Assembly: GCA_945913285.1 (NCBI GenBank)
Contig: CAMEDD010000002.1
Location: forward strand, 1-64,000
Length of the DNA: 64,000 bases
Direction: 5' to 3'
Source of the DNA: Candidatus Sulfopaludibacter sp. SbA3
Lineage (GTDB): Bacteria; Pseudomonadota; Alphaproteobacteria; Caulobacterales; Hyphomonadaceae
Under the pieces are notes generated by a model that was not told where the DNA came from, ran no database searches, and saw only the letters and a list, made by a program, of their open reading frames with translations. Both the position numbers and the translations under genes were made by a program. Positions 44,545 through 53,383 of the stretch are shown piece after piece. Each line of letters starts with the position of its first letter. The first letter of the stretch is position 1.

Positions 44545-46084
44545 TCCGGCTGTCCTTGTTGCCCCAGTAGCGGTCCCGGATCAGACGCTTGTAGAGCTTG
44601 CCGGTCGGATGGCGTGGCAGTTCCGGATCAAAGTCGATGCTCTTCGGGCATTTGATCTTCGACAGGTTCGCCAGGCAGTGCGCCATCAGCTCGGCCGCCA
44701 GTTCCTCCGATGGCGCAATCCCTGGCATCGGCTGGACCACCGCCTTCACGGCCTCACCGAAATCCTCGTCCGGCACGCCGATCACGGCGCAGTCGGCGAC
44801 CTTTGGGTGCGTGATCAGGATGTTCTCGCACTCCTGCGGATAGATGTTGACCCCGCCGGAGATAATCATGAACGCCTTGCGGTCGGTCAGGTACAGGAAG
44901 CCGTCCGCATCCATCTTGCCGACATCGCCGAGCGACGACCAGTCGGGATGCTTCGGGTTCAGCGCAGCTTTGTTCTTCTCCGGCGCATTGTGATAGTTCG
45001 GCGGTGTTGTGCCGCCGAAATAGACTTGGCCTTCCTCGCCGACCGCTACCTCGTCGCCGTCCTCGTTACAGATGTGCAGCTCGCCCAGAACCGGCCGCCC
45101 GACCGTGCCCTTGTGCGTCAGCCAGTCGGGGCTCTTCACCCAGGTCATGCCATTGCCTTCGGAGCCGGCATAATACTCGTCGATCACCGGTCCCCACCAG
45201 GCAATCATCTGTTCCTTCACCGGGACGGGGCAGGGCGCCGCCGCGTGGATCGCGAACTTGATGCTCGACACGTCGTATTGCTTGCGCACATCTTCCGGCA
45301 GCTTCAGCATCTTGACGAACATCGTCGGCACCAGCTGCGAATGCGTGACCTTGTAGGTCTCGACCAGCCGCAGGTAGTCCTCCGGTTCGAACTTCTCCAT
45401 GATCACCAGCGTCGCGCCGATGCGTGTGAACGTCATGCACCAGCGCAGCGGCGCGGCATGGTAGAGCGGCGCCGGCGACAGGTAGATGGACTCGGCGTTC
45501 GCGCCGGACATCCCACGCGCGATCTGGATCAGCGCATTATCGCCGTCTATCGGCAGGCCGCGTTCCAGCGGCGGCCGGATGCCCTTTGGCCGCCCCGTCG
45601 TGCCGGACGAATAGAGCATGTCTGTACCTGCCATCTCGTCGGCAATCGGGGTCGCCGGGAAACTGGCGACATGACGCTCCATCTCGGCGAAGCCGTCAAT
45701 CGCCCCATCGATCGACCAGTTATCCTTCAGGCCCGTCGTCGCTTTCACTTCCTTCGCGGTGCTGCCCTTGGAGGCGCTGGCGATCAGCAGCTTCGCGCCG
45801 GAATCCTCGATGATGTAAGTCACTTCCGGTGTCGTCAGGCGCGAGGAGACGGCCACGTAGTAGAGCCCTGCGCGTTGCGCTGCCCAGCAGATTTCGAAGT
45901 ATCGCGGCGAGTTCTCGGCGAAGATGGCGATCGTGTCGCCGGGCGCGCAGCCCGCCGCACGCAGCGCATGCGCAATCCGGTTTGAGCGTTCGTCGAGTTG
46001 CTTGAACGTGATCGTCTCGCCCGTTCCGGACATGATGATCGCTGCCTTGTCTGGGTGGGTTCTGGCATGATGAAAGGGATGCAT
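44537..46084 (-). CDS. Acyl-CoA synthetase (AMP-dependent ligase)
   Basis: 515 aa from the ATG at 46084 with GGAGGATAC just upstream. ANL-superfamily ligase: P-loop YSSGTTGRPKGI, ATP site DEYYAGSEGNGMTWV, VYFGGTTPPNYH, hinge YLTDRKAFMIISGGVNIYPQ and C-terminal catalytic Lys in PRHPTGKLYKRLIRD. It activates a carboxylic acid to its acyl-CoA via the adenylate; relatives act on medium-chain, aromatic or steroid acids. Operon with the PLP enzyme downstream and the M28 peptidase gene 34 bases upstream. Confidence 0.92.
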   Translation of the reverse strand: MHPFHHARTHPDKAAIIMSGTGETITFKQLDERSNRIAHALRAAGCAPGDTIAIFAENSPRYFEICWAAQRAGLYYVAVSSRLTTPEVTYIIEDSGAKLLIASASKGSTAKEVKATTGLKDNWSIDGAIDGFAEMERHVASFPATPIADEMAGTDMLYSSGTTGRPKGIRPPLERGLPIDGDNALIQIARGMSGANAESIYLSPAPLYHAAPLRWCMTFTRIGATLVIMEKFEPEDYLRLVETYKVTHSQLVPTMFVKMLKLPEDVRKQYDVSSIKFAIHAAAPCPVPVKEQMIAWWGPVIDEYYAGSEGNGMTWVKSPDWLTHKGTVGRPVLGELHICNEDGDEVAVGEEGQVYFGGTTPPNYHNAPEKNKAALNPKHPDWSSLGDVGKMDADGFLYLTDRKAFMIISGGVNIYPQECENILITHPKVADCAVIGVPDEDFGEAVKAVVQPMPGIAPSEELAAELMAHCLANLSKIKCPKSIDFDPELPRHPTGKLYKRLIRDRYWGNKDSRIV

Positions 46085-46118
46085 GAGGTATCCTCCGGGG
46101 CTGTCCTTGTGAGTTGTA

Positions 46119-47768
46119 TCAGGGTTCCATCGGGCCGTTGAACTGGCGCGCGAAGAAGTCATCCTTCTTCCAGAGCGGGCGCACGTCCTGGTTGGCCAGC
46201 GCCAGCGCGACGCGCGCATTCAGCTCAGAAAACCTGGCGCCTGCCTCAAAGTCCAGGTTGTTCGCCATATCGTCCGAGGGCCGATGATAGTTTTTCGCCA
46301 TGTGATCGGCAAACGCCTTGTCCCCGCCGTTCTGGAAGCCGGGGTTGAGGTATACGGACGGAATGCCGGCCTCGACGAACCGGAAATGGTCTGACCGCGT
46401 AAAAAGACCCTGATCCGGCACCGGGTCAGGGCTGAGTGCGACTCCCATTTCCCTGGCGGCCGCTTCGACGGCCACGGCTATCGTCGAGCGCGTGGCTCCA
46501 AACACGATCACATCCGTGAAGTCATAGGTCAGGATCGGCATGTCCAGATTGACGTTGGCGACTATGGAGCCTGCCGGAACGGTCGGATTGTTCACGAAGT
46601 ATTGCGCGCCCAGCAGGCCCTTTTCCTCAGCGGTGACGGCGGCAAACAGTACCGTGCGCCGCAGAGGCGGCCCGTTCTTCAGCATCCGCGCTGCGTCCAG
46701 CATCGTTGCGACACCGCTGGCATTGTCGAGCGCGCCGTTATTGATCACATCCTCTTCGATGGTCTTCAGAATGCCGATATGGTCGAGGTGTGCGCTCAGC
46801 ACGATCACCTCGTCCTTGAGCTCGGGGTCAGTGCCTTCGATCATGCCGATCACGTTTGCAGATTTGACGGAGTCGAGCGTGGAGCGCTGCGCCATCGAGA
46901 TCGTCAGCGGCAGGTCAAAGCCGGCCACCGCGCCGCCGTCTGCCTCTGCGGCAGCAACGATTTCCTCCCAACTTTTCGGGGCGTCTGTAAACAGCGGTGC
47001 TGCGCCTTCAAGGGATACGGTGGCTGTCGTGACGATGTTCGGGGCGATCGAATAGGGCGATCCGTCCGCCTGCGTCCAGGCGAGATTCGCCCCGTCAAGG
47101 CGGCCTTCGGCGATCAGCCGCTGGAACGGGTAAACGCTTCTGCTCGTCGGCGTCTCGAGCGTGACGATCCCTATGGCGCCGCGGTCCGACGCGTTCTTCG
47201 CCTTGCGTGTACCATAGAAGGCGCGCTCCTCAGTCTGCAGTTCCTTCGGCGTGCCGCTCAGCATCACGGCCACCTTGCCGTTGAGGTCGAGGCCGGCATA
47301 GTCATCGCGGCCAAGGTCCGGGGCGACGATGCCGAAGCCCACGAACACCGCTTGGCCCTCTGCAGCCGTCTGCGCTCCGCGCAGTGATCCGTTGATGGCG
47401 ACGTTCACATTCTCGGTGAAAGGCAGCAATTTGCCGCTCGCGTCCTTCGCTTCAAATTTTCGCCCGTCCGTCCCGCGAACGGAGCGGACAAACGAGATCG
47501 GCTGGAAGTATGAGCCGTCCGTGTCGGCTGGGGCGAGGCCCATCAACTTGAATTGCCTGGCCACATAGTCCGCCGCAAGATCATAGCCCGGCGTTCCGGC
47601 TTCACGCCCTTCGAGGTCGTCCGATGCAAGAGAGAGCAGGTGCAACTCGATCATGACGGGATCCGGCGGCGGCAACTCGGTGACGGGCGGCGGCGCATCC
47701 GGCGTGCAGGCGGCCAGCGTGAGCGCAAGGATCGCAGCGAATCCCATGGAAATGTGTTGCATAGGCAA
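46119..47768 (-). CDS. M28-family zinc peptidase, predicted lipoprotein
   Basis: 549 aa. Signal peptide with lipobox LAAC (Cys ~21) then a Pro-rich linker. A PA-type insert domain lies around 130-260. The M28 catalytic domain has the di-zinc ligands in SAHLDHIG, NGALDNASGVA, VTAEEKGLLGAQYF, ANVNLDMP and NYHRPSDDMA. Such enzymes are aminopeptidases or carboxypeptidases acting on exported or scavenged peptides. The lipobox puts it on the periplasmic or cell-surface side. Together with the lipoprotein oligopeptidase B it suggests peptide scavenging. Confidence 0.92.
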   Translation of the reverse strand: MPMQHISMGFAAILALTLAACTPDAPPPVTELPPPDPVMIELHLLSLASDDLEGREAGTPGYDLAADYVARQFKLMGLAPADTDGSYFQPISFVRSVRGTDGRKFEAKDASGKLLPFTENVNVAINGSLRGAQTAAEGQAVFVGFGIVAPDLGRDDYAGLDLNGKVAVMLSGTPKELQTEERAFYGTRKAKNASDRGAIGIVTLETPTSRSVYPFQRLIAEGRLDGANLAWTQADGSPYSIAPNIVTTATVSLEGAAPLFTDAPKSWEEIVAAAEADGGAVAGFDLPLTISMAQRSTLDSVKSANVIGMIEGTDPELKDEVIVLSAHLDHIGILKTIEEDVINNGALDNASGVATMLDAARMLKNGPPLRRTVLFAAVTAEEKGLLGAQYFVNNPTVPAGSIVANVNLDMPILTYDFTDVIVFGATRSTIAVAVEAAAREMGVALSPDPVPDQGLFTRSDHFRFVEAGIPSVYLNPGFQNGGDKAFADHMAKNYHRPSDDMANNLDFEAGARFSELNARVALALANQDVRPLWKKDDFFARQFNGPMEP

Positions 47769-47835
47769 ACCGGCCCCGGTCTAGAGTTTCATGTCGGCCG
47801 GTTTTTCTAACGGCCTGCCGCCGCCTGTCCACGAT

Positions 47836-48090
47836 TTACGCAGCGGGAGGCGCCGCGGCCTGTTCGGCCGCGAGCTTCCGGCCCGCTTCAAATTGTGTGG
47901 ACCGCACCCGTCGTCCCGGCCGTGCGCCGGTGAACGGGTCATCCTTACGGGTCACCTCTCCGGCCGCGATCGTGTACCGGTAGCCCTTCGCTGCCTCGAG
48001 GTAACCTGTCCCGCCAGCCGGCAGGTCGGCCACCAGCGCCGGCCCGCACGCCGCCATCCTGGCCCAGTCCTTGGCGTTGAAGATAGCGCA
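47836..48090 (-). pseudogene. C-terminal remnant of an amidohydrolase (N-acyl-D-amino-acid deacylase-like)
   Basis: 85 codons open between stops: FNAKDWARMAACGPALVADL, then DLPAGGTGYLEAAKGYRYTI, VTRKDDPFTGARPGRRVRS. This is the characteristic end of D-aminoacylase-type amidohydrolases (DLPAGG...TIVNGEVT...TGARPGR). The catalytic barrel with its metal ligands is missing and a TAA at 48091-48093 closes the frame upstream. It is a fossil between the M28 peptidase and sterol desaturase genes. Confidence 0.72.
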
Positions 48091-48119
48091 TTAGCGCTGG
48101 GCGAGATCTGTCGTCGTCG

Positions 48120-49049
48120 TCATTTCGGAAGTCCTGGTTGCCCAGCCTGATCGGGATGAGCCGCAACATAAGCGCGCTTCAAGTCTGCAGACCGGTTGTA
48201 AACACCATCTGGACTCCATCCGGGAGGGTTCACCGCCCGTCCGAGCCACCGCCAAGGCCGCAACCCGTCGCGCGCACAATCGCGCAGCATCCCCCCCAGC
48301 TCATGGAACGCGATCCAGAACGGGTTGTACGTCCCCACCGGCTTGACGATCCCGTAAACAGGTTTTTCGCGTTCCAGTTCAGGCACAAAGCTGGAGAACA
48401 TCTTGTCCCAGATGATGAAGACGCCAGCATAGTTCGCGTCGAGATAACGCGCGTTCGTCGCATGATGCACCCGGTGATGGCTAGGCGTATTGAACACCGC
48501 CTCGAACCACCCCGGCATCCGCCCCACCGCCTCAGTATGAATCCAAAACTGGTAAAGGAGATTAAGCCCCCCGACGAACGCGATTACGTAAGGGTGAAAC
48601 CCGATCCAGACCATCGGCAGGCCGAGCAGGATCAGCCCCGTGAACGGCCCGAACCAAGGCTGCCGGAGAGCGGTCGTCAGGTTGTAATGCTCGGAGGAAT
48701 GGTGCGTCACATGCTCCATCCAGAACCAGCGCATCCTGTGCGCAAACCGGTGCTTCCAATAGTAAACGAAATCATACAGCACGAAGGCGGCGATGAACGT
48801 CCACACGGTAAACGGCAGCGTCGCGATCCGGTACGGCCAGAGCAGCGCCATCATCCAGACGAAGATCGCCGCCGTCAGCGTATTCACGACGAGGTTGCCG
48901 ATCCCCATCGCCATCGAGGCGAACGCGTCCTTCGTCTCGTAGCGCCCCGACGCGCGGCCGGTCTTCACCGCCCACCATTCGAGCGCGACCGACAACACGA
49001 AAAACGGAGCGGCGAGTGTGGTGACTTCGGGCAGGGGCACAGGTTCCAT
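48120..49049 (-). CDS. Sterol desaturase/fatty acid hydroxylase-family membrane protein
   Basis: 309 aa from the ATG at 49049. Four or more hydrophobic helices carry the di-iron histidine clusters HRFAH, HVTHHSSEHYN and HHRVHHATN, spaced as in PF04116 enzymes. It inserts oxygen or a double bond into a lipid or sterol-like substrate in the inner membrane using O2. Bacterial members act on sterols, carotenoids, hopanoids or alkylglycerols; which one cannot be told. Divergent from the enoyl-CoA hydratase gene. Confidence 0.88.
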   Translation of the reverse strand: MEPVPLPEVTTLAAPFFVLSVALEWWAVKTGRASGRYETKDAFASMAMGIGNLVVNTLTAAIFVWMMALLWPYRIATLPFTVWTFIAAFVLYDFVYYWKHRFAHRMRWFWMEHVTHHSSEHYNLTTALRQPWFGPFTGLILLGLPMVWIGFHPYVIAFVGGLNLLYQFWIHTEAVGRMPGWFEAVFNTPSHHRVHHATNARYLDANYAGVFIIWDKMFSSFVPELEREKPVYGIVKPVGTYNPFWIAFHELGGMLRDCARDGLRPWRWLGRAVNPPGWSPDGVYNRSADLKRAYVAAHPDQAGQPGLPK

Positions 49050-49164
49050 ACGTTCAGCGCTACTCAAAAATGACGCCCTCGTCACCCCTCGGGGCAACGC
49101 TTGACGGACGCAAGGGAAGGGGCCTCTTGTCGCACCCAACGCCCATCAGCCGGAGGATACGCGC

Positions 49165-50076
49165 ATGGCCCGCCCGAAAGAGTTCAAGGAAATCATTCTC
49201 GACGTCGAGGACGGCATCGCCACGCTCACCCTCAACCGTCCCGACAAGATGAACGCCTTCACCGGCACGATGATGCTCGAAATAATCGAAGCCTTCGACA
49301 TCACCGACAAGGACGACGCGGTTCGCGCCGTCATCGTCACCGGCAGCGGCGAGAAAGCCTTCTGCGCGGGCGCAGACCTCTCCGCCGGCGCCAAGACGTT
49401 TGACTATGACGCCCGGGCCTCGACCGGCGAAAAAGGTCGCACCGAAACGGTAGACATTCAGCGCGATGGCGGCGGCCGCGTCACCCTGCGCATCTTCGAA
49501 AGCCTGAAGCCCGTCATCGGCGCCATCAACGGCGCCGCCGTTGGCATCGGCGTCACCATGCAGCTGCCGATGGACATCCGCATCGCCTCTGACAACGCCC
49601 GCTTCGGCTTCGTTTTCAACAAGCGCGGCATCAACCCGGAAGCGGCTTCCAGCTGGTTCCTGCCGCGCCTCGTCGGCATCCAGCAGGCGCTGGAATGGTG
49701 CTATACCGGCCGCGTCTTCCCGGCCTCCGAAGCGCTCAGCGGCGGCCTCGTTTCCCGCGTTGTTCCGCAGGCGGAGCTTCTGGCTGTTGCCCGCGCTCTG
49801 GCGAAGGAAATCGCCGACAATACTGCCCCGGTCTCTAACGCGCTCACCCGCCAGATGATGTGGCGCATGCTCGGCGCGTCGCACCCGATGGACGCCCACA
49901 TCGTGGACTCTGCCGCCATCTACTCACGCGGCAAGACGCCGGATGCAAAAGAGGGCGTGATGAGCTTCCTCGAGAAGCGCACGCCGACCTATCCGGTCAG
50001 GGTTTCCGACGGCATGCCGAAATTCTTCCCCTGGTGGGAAGAGCGCGAGTTCGAATGGATCGGCGATAAGGACTGA
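49165..50076 (+). CDS. Enoyl-CoA hydratase/isomerase-family protein
   Basis: 303 aa crotonase fold. ATLTLNRPDKMNAFTGTMML, oxyanion-hole motifs AFCAGADLSAG and INGAAVGIGVTMQLPMDIRI, and the second catalytic region INPEAASSWFLPRLVG with one Glu rather than the usual Glu pair. Slightly longer than standard hydratases, with an extra loop after AGADLSAG. It acts on enoyl-CoA esters in beta-oxidation-like pathways. GGAGG ribosome-binding site; pncC follows after 3 bases. Confidence 0.9.
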   Translation: MARPKEFKEIILDVEDGIATLTLNRPDKMNAFTGTMMLEIIEAFDITDKDDAVRAVIVTGSGEKAFCAGADLSAGAKTFDYDARASTGEKGRTETVDIQRDGGGRVTLRIFESLKPVIGAINGAAVGIGVTMQLPMDIRIASDNARFGFVFNKRGINPEAASSWFLPRLVGIQQALEWCYTGRVFPASEALSGGLVSRVVPQAELLAVARALAKEIADNTAPVSNALTRQMMWRMLGASHPMDAHIVDSAAIYSRGKTPDAKEGVMSFLEKRTPTYPVRVSDGMPKFFPWWEEREFEWIGDKD

Positions 50077-50079
50077 GGC

Positions 50080-50565
50080 ATGGAGTCGCTTCTGCCCCTG
50101 GCAGCCGATATCGGCGCGCGCCTGAAAGCGCGCGGCGAAACGGTCGCCATCTCTGAATCCTCCTCGGGCGGATTGATCTCAGCCGCCATTCTCGCTGCTC
50201 CCGGCGCCTCGGCCTGGTACCGGGGCGGCGGGGTCATCTACACACCGCAGGCCTTCCGCGGCCTCCTGGGTCTCGGAAAGGCCGACCTCGGCGACATGCG
50301 CTCGTCCACCGAGCCCTATGCCCGCCTCCTCGCGCGCACGATCGCCGGCAAGCTCGACGCCCATTGGGGCCTCTGCGAAACCGGCGCCTCCGGCCCAGCC
50401 GGCAATGGCTATGGCGACGCGGCGGGCCACACCTGCGTGGCGCTCGCCGGCCCCGGCAAGCTCGAAGTCTCTCGCACGCTGGAGACCGGGCTCACGGACC
50501 GCCCCGAAAACATGCGCCTGTTTGCGCTCGAAGCGCTCGAACTCCTGCACGCCGCGCTGGGCTGA
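50080..50565 (+). CDS. pncC: Nicotinamide-nucleotide amidase (CinA C-terminal domain)
   Basis: 161 aa single CinA/PncC domain: VAISESSSGGLISAAILAAP contains the nucleophilic Ser region and ETGASGPAGNGYGD the conserved glycine motif. It deamidates NMN to nicotinate mononucleotide, recycling pyridine nucleotides. The N-terminal MoCF domain of full-length CinA is absent. Starts 3 bases after the enoyl-CoA hydratase stop. Confidence 0.87.
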   Translation: MESLLPLAADIGARLKARGETVAISESSSGGLISAAILAAPGASAWYRGGGVIYTPQAFRGLLGLGKADLGDMRSSTEPYARLLARTIAGKLDAHWGLCETGASGPAGNGYGDAAGHTCVALAGPGKLEVSRTLETGLTDRPENMRLFALEALELLHAALG

Positions 50566-50623
50566 TCTTGACCGTGCCCCGCTACGAGGGACAACCAAGC
50601 TTCCGGGGCTTGGGGAAGCGGCA

Positions 50624-50869
50624 ATGTCCGACAGACCCAAATTCTGGTCCACCGTCGTCGGCCTCATGATGGGCGTCATCGGGCTTGTCACCTTCCTGAT
50701 GGGAGGTGTCTCGCGCTGGCCCGGATCGATGGGCGAAGTGGGTCTTCCGGCCACTTATGGATCGCCAGCCTGGCGCCGCGCGAAGCCCGAGGACGATGAC
50801 TGGGGCAGTCCGGTAAACTCGGATAGAAGCTTGGAGACCGCGTACTTGCCCGCCGCCAGCGGCTCATAG
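50624..50869 (+). CDS. Small membrane protein, hypothetical
   Basis: 81 aa from the ATG at 50624. One or two hydrophobic segments form a single hairpin-like stretch (FWSTVVGLMMGVIGLVTFLM), followed by an acidic, Trp/Pro-containing tail. No family recognised. It could be a continuation of the pncC transcript. Its stop lies 27 bases before the convergent dnaB stop. Confidence 0.5.
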   Translation: MSDRPKFWSTVVGLMMGVIGLVTFLMGGVSRWPGSMGEVGLPATYGSPAWRRAKPEDDDWGSPVNSDRSLETAYLPAASGS

Positions 50870-50895
50870 ACGAAAACCAGCTGCATCTGCGCGGC

Positions 50896-52386
50896 CTATT
50901 CGAACCGGTCGAGCCCTCTGGAGGCGTCGAACTCGAGGTTTCCGAACCGCGTCAGGCGCGAATCGAAGGCGAGCTTCACCGTGCCGATCGGTCCGTGGCG
51001 CTGTTTCGAGACGATCACCTCGGCCGTGCCGAATACCTGGTCCATGCGGGTGCGCCAGGCTTTCCATTTTTCGTTCGAGGACGGATCGTTCGGGTCTGCC
51101 GGCGGCTCGGTTCGCGCGAGGTAATACTCCTCACGGAACACGAACATCACGATATCGGCGTCCTGCTCGATCGATCCCGATTCCCGCAGGTCCGACAGCT
51201 GTGGCCGCTTGTCGTCACGCTGTTCCACCGCCCGCGAGAGCTGCGACAGCGCCAGAACCGGCACGTTCAGGTCCTTCGCCAGCGCCTTCAGCGCCGTGGT
51301 GATCTGCGTCACTTCCTGCACCCGGTTGGCATTGGAGTTCGAAGAGGTCGTGATCAGCTGCAGGTAGTCGATCACGATCAGGTCAAGCCCGGTGGAGCGG
51401 CGCAGGCGCCGTGCGCGCGCTGTCAGTTCACTGATGGAAATCGCGCCGGTATCATCGATGTAAAGGGGCAGGTTCTGCAACTCTGCGGTCGCTTCAGACA
51501 GGCGTTCGAAGTCTGCCTTCGACAGCTTGCCCTGCCGGATGTCGTGCGAGTTGATACCCGTCCGCTCTGCGAGGATACGTGTCGCGAGCTGCTCGCTCGA
51601 CATCTCCAGTGAGAAGAAGGCGACAATTCCGCCATCGATTGTCTTGCGTGATCCGTCTTCCTGCGTCTCGTAGCGGTAAGCCGCCGCAGCATTGTACGCG
51701 ATGTTGGTCGCGAGCGAGGTCTTCCCCATCGACGGACGGCCCGCGAGAATGAGAAGGTCTGATCGGTGGAAACCGCCCAGCTGCTCGTCGAGATCGCGCA
51801 GCGCGGTCGGGATGCCGGCGATCTTGCCGCCGCGCTTGAAGGCAGCTTCGGCGGTCAGCAATGATTCCGCCATCGCTTCGGCGAAGCTGGAAAAGCCGCG
51901 CTCCGAACTACCGCGCTCTGCCAGTTCGAACAGCGCGCGCTCCGCCTTGTTGATGAGGCTCGAGCCGGTGTCTTCGTCCTCCGGCGTCAGCGATTGCGAC
52001 TGGATCCCTGCGCCAACCCGGATCAGCTCGCGACGGATCGCCAGGTCCCGGATGATGCGCGCATAATCCTTCACCTCTGGCCCGAAGGCGGCCGCGTCCA
52101 GCAGGTCCACGAGATACTTGCCGCCGCCGATCTCGGTCAGCTTTTCCTTCTGCTCGAAATGCTCGCGTAGCGTCACGCCATCGGCCACCCGGCCGGTCTG
52201 GATCATGGTCGATGAGACTTCGTAGAGCAGCTGGTGCGCAGGCGCATAGAAATCGCCCGGCCGCAGGATGTCGGCAATGTACTGGTATACGTTGTTGTCA
52301 AACAGCACCGCGCCCAGCACGGCGGCTTCGGCGGCGAGGTTGTGCGGTGAGACGACTGGGGTGTGACTGCTCGTTTGCTGGTTCAT
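50896..52386 (-). CDS. dnaB: Replicative DNA helicase
   Basis: 496 aa. N-terminal helical domain (NLAAEAAVLGAVLFDNNVYQ, primase-interaction region), then a RecA-type ATPase: Walker A AGRPSMGKTSLATNIA, Walker B DLIVIDYLQLI, RDDKRPQLSDLRESGSIEQD and an arginine-finger region SKQRHGPIGTVKLAF. The hexameric ring unwinds the replication fork. No intein is visible. It lies in the usual alphaproteobacterial place beyond rplI, on the same strand, separated by a terminator. Confidence 0.97.
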   Translation of the reverse strand: MNQQTSSHTPVVSPHNLAAEAAVLGAVLFDNNVYQYIADILRPGDFYAPAHQLLYEVSSTMIQTGRVADGVTLREHFEQKEKLTEIGGGKYLVDLLDAAAFGPEVKDYARIIRDLAIRRELIRVGAGIQSQSLTPEDEDTGSSLINKAERALFELAERGSSERGFSSFAEAMAESLLTAEAAFKRGGKIAGIPTALRDLDEQLGGFHRSDLLILAGRPSMGKTSLATNIAYNAAAAYRYETQEDGSRKTIDGGIVAFFSLEMSSEQLATRILAERTGINSHDIRQGKLSKADFERLSEATAELQNLPLYIDDTGAISISELTARARRLRRSTGLDLIVIDYLQLITTSSNSNANRVQEVTQITTALKALAKDLNVPVLALSQLSRAVEQRDDKRPQLSDLRESGSIEQDADIVMFVFREEYYLARTEPPADPNDPSSNEKWKAWRTRMDQVFGTAEVIVSKQRHGPIGTVKLAFDSRLTRFGNLEFDASRGLDRFE

Positions 52387-52461
52387 ACGGCTGGTTTACC
52401 CCAACGACGCGAGATTGGCGCGGACCGAATCCGCGTTTTCCCGAAACGAATCACAAGAAAA

Positions 52462-52489
52462 AAGTCGCGGTCCTTTCGGGCCGCGGCTT
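52462..52489 (-). terminator. Rho-independent terminator after rplI
   Basis: A 12-bp stem (AAGTCGCGGTCC with GGGCCGCGGCTT, two G-T pairs) and TTTC loop (plus-strand view). On the minus strand it is followed by TTTTC, 27 bases past the rplI stop, so it ends the rpsF-rpsR-rplI transcript before dnaB. Confidence 0.9.
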
Positions 52490-52515
52490 TTGTTCGTTGG
52501 GGCGGGGACGAGGAC

Positions 52516-53097
52516 TTAGTCGTCGTCGCCGGCCGGCCCGCGCTCTGCGGCCGCTTCGGCCAGTTCGCCTGCCTGTTCGGCAGCAAACGCAGCGTTCGCC
52601 GCTTGCAGGGCTTCGGCGATATTCTCGCCTTTCCCCTGGCGTTCGGCTTCTTCCGGCGAACGTGCGACGTTGACCTGAACCTTCACGGCGACTTCGGCGT
52701 GCAGGCGGATCGAGACGTCGAACAGACCGATCGACTTGATCGGCTTGTCGAGGCGCACGCCGCTGCGGGGCACCTGGTGGCCGGACGCTTCAGCAGCGTC
52801 GGCCACGTCACGGGCGGAGACCGACCCGTAAAGCTGACCGGTTTCGCCGGCCTGACGGATCAGGACGAAGACGGCGCCTTCCAGCTTTTCAGCGTCGCTC
52901 TTGGCCGCGTCGCGGGCCGCTGCGTTGCGGGCCTCGATCGCTTCACGCTCATGTTCGAAGCGCTTGCGGTTGCGGTCATTGGCGACCAGCGCCTTGCCTT
53001 GCGGGATCAGGAAGTTGCGCGCGAAGCCGTTCTTGACGCGGACTTCGTCGCCGATCTTGCCGAGCCGTTCGATGCGCTCAAGGAGAATAACTTGCAT
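52516..53097 (-). CDS. rplI: Large ribosomal subunit protein bL9
   Basis: 193 aa. N-terminal rRNA-binding domain MQVILLERIERLGKIGDEVR, then VKNGFARNFLIPQGKALVAN, the long connecting helix and the C-terminal domain (LYGSVSARDVADAAEASGHQ, HAEVAVKVQVNVA). About 40 residues longer than the E. coli protein because of an Ala/Glu-rich acidic tail ending GDDD, common in this class. Follows rpsR by 10 bases. Confidence 0.97.
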   Translation of the reverse strand: MQVILLERIERLGKIGDEVRVKNGFARNFLIPQGKALVANDRNRKRFEHEREAIEARNAAARDAAKSDAEKLEGAVFVLIRQAGETGQLYGSVSARDVADAAEASGHQVPRSGVRLDKPIKSIGLFDVSIRLHAEVAVKVQVNVARSPEEAERQGKGENIAEALQAANAAFAAEQAGELAEAAAERGPAGDDD

Positions 53098-53107
53098 GGG
53101 TCTCTCC

Positions 53108-53365
53108 TTACTTCACTTCAAACGGGATGAGCGCCAGCATGCGGGCGCGCTTGATCGCCTGGGCCAGCTTGCGCTGGTTTTTCAGGTTCACGGCAGTGAT
53201 GCGGCTCGGCACGATCTTCCCTTTTTCGGAGATGTAGCGCTGCAGCATCTTGACGTCTTTGTAATCGATTTCCTGCGCGTGCTCGCCTGTGAACGGGTCC
53301 ACCTTGCGGCGGCGTCCGAACGGACGGCGTGCCGGAATGTTCGTGATGTTGATTTTCTGTGCCAT
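53108..53365 (-). CDS. rpsR: Small ribosomal subunit protein bS18
   Basis: 85 aa. Basic protein with [40 protein letters not shown] and [20 protein letters not shown], which is the S18 signature. It binds with S6 to the 30S platform. No zinc-type Cys. Second gene of the S6-S18-L9 operon, 18 bases after rpsF. Confidence 0.97.
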   Translation of the reverse strand: MAQKINITNIPARRPFGRRRKVDPFTGEHAQEIDYKDVKMLQRYISEKGKIVPSRITAVNLKNQRKLAQAIKRARMLALIPFEVK

Positions 53366-53383
53366 CGGATCTCTTCCTCTCCC

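Noticed and set aside
44513-45985. 490-codon ORF antisense to the acyl-CoA synthetase
   Set aside because: It covers a clear ANL ligase gene and has no recognisable motif itself.
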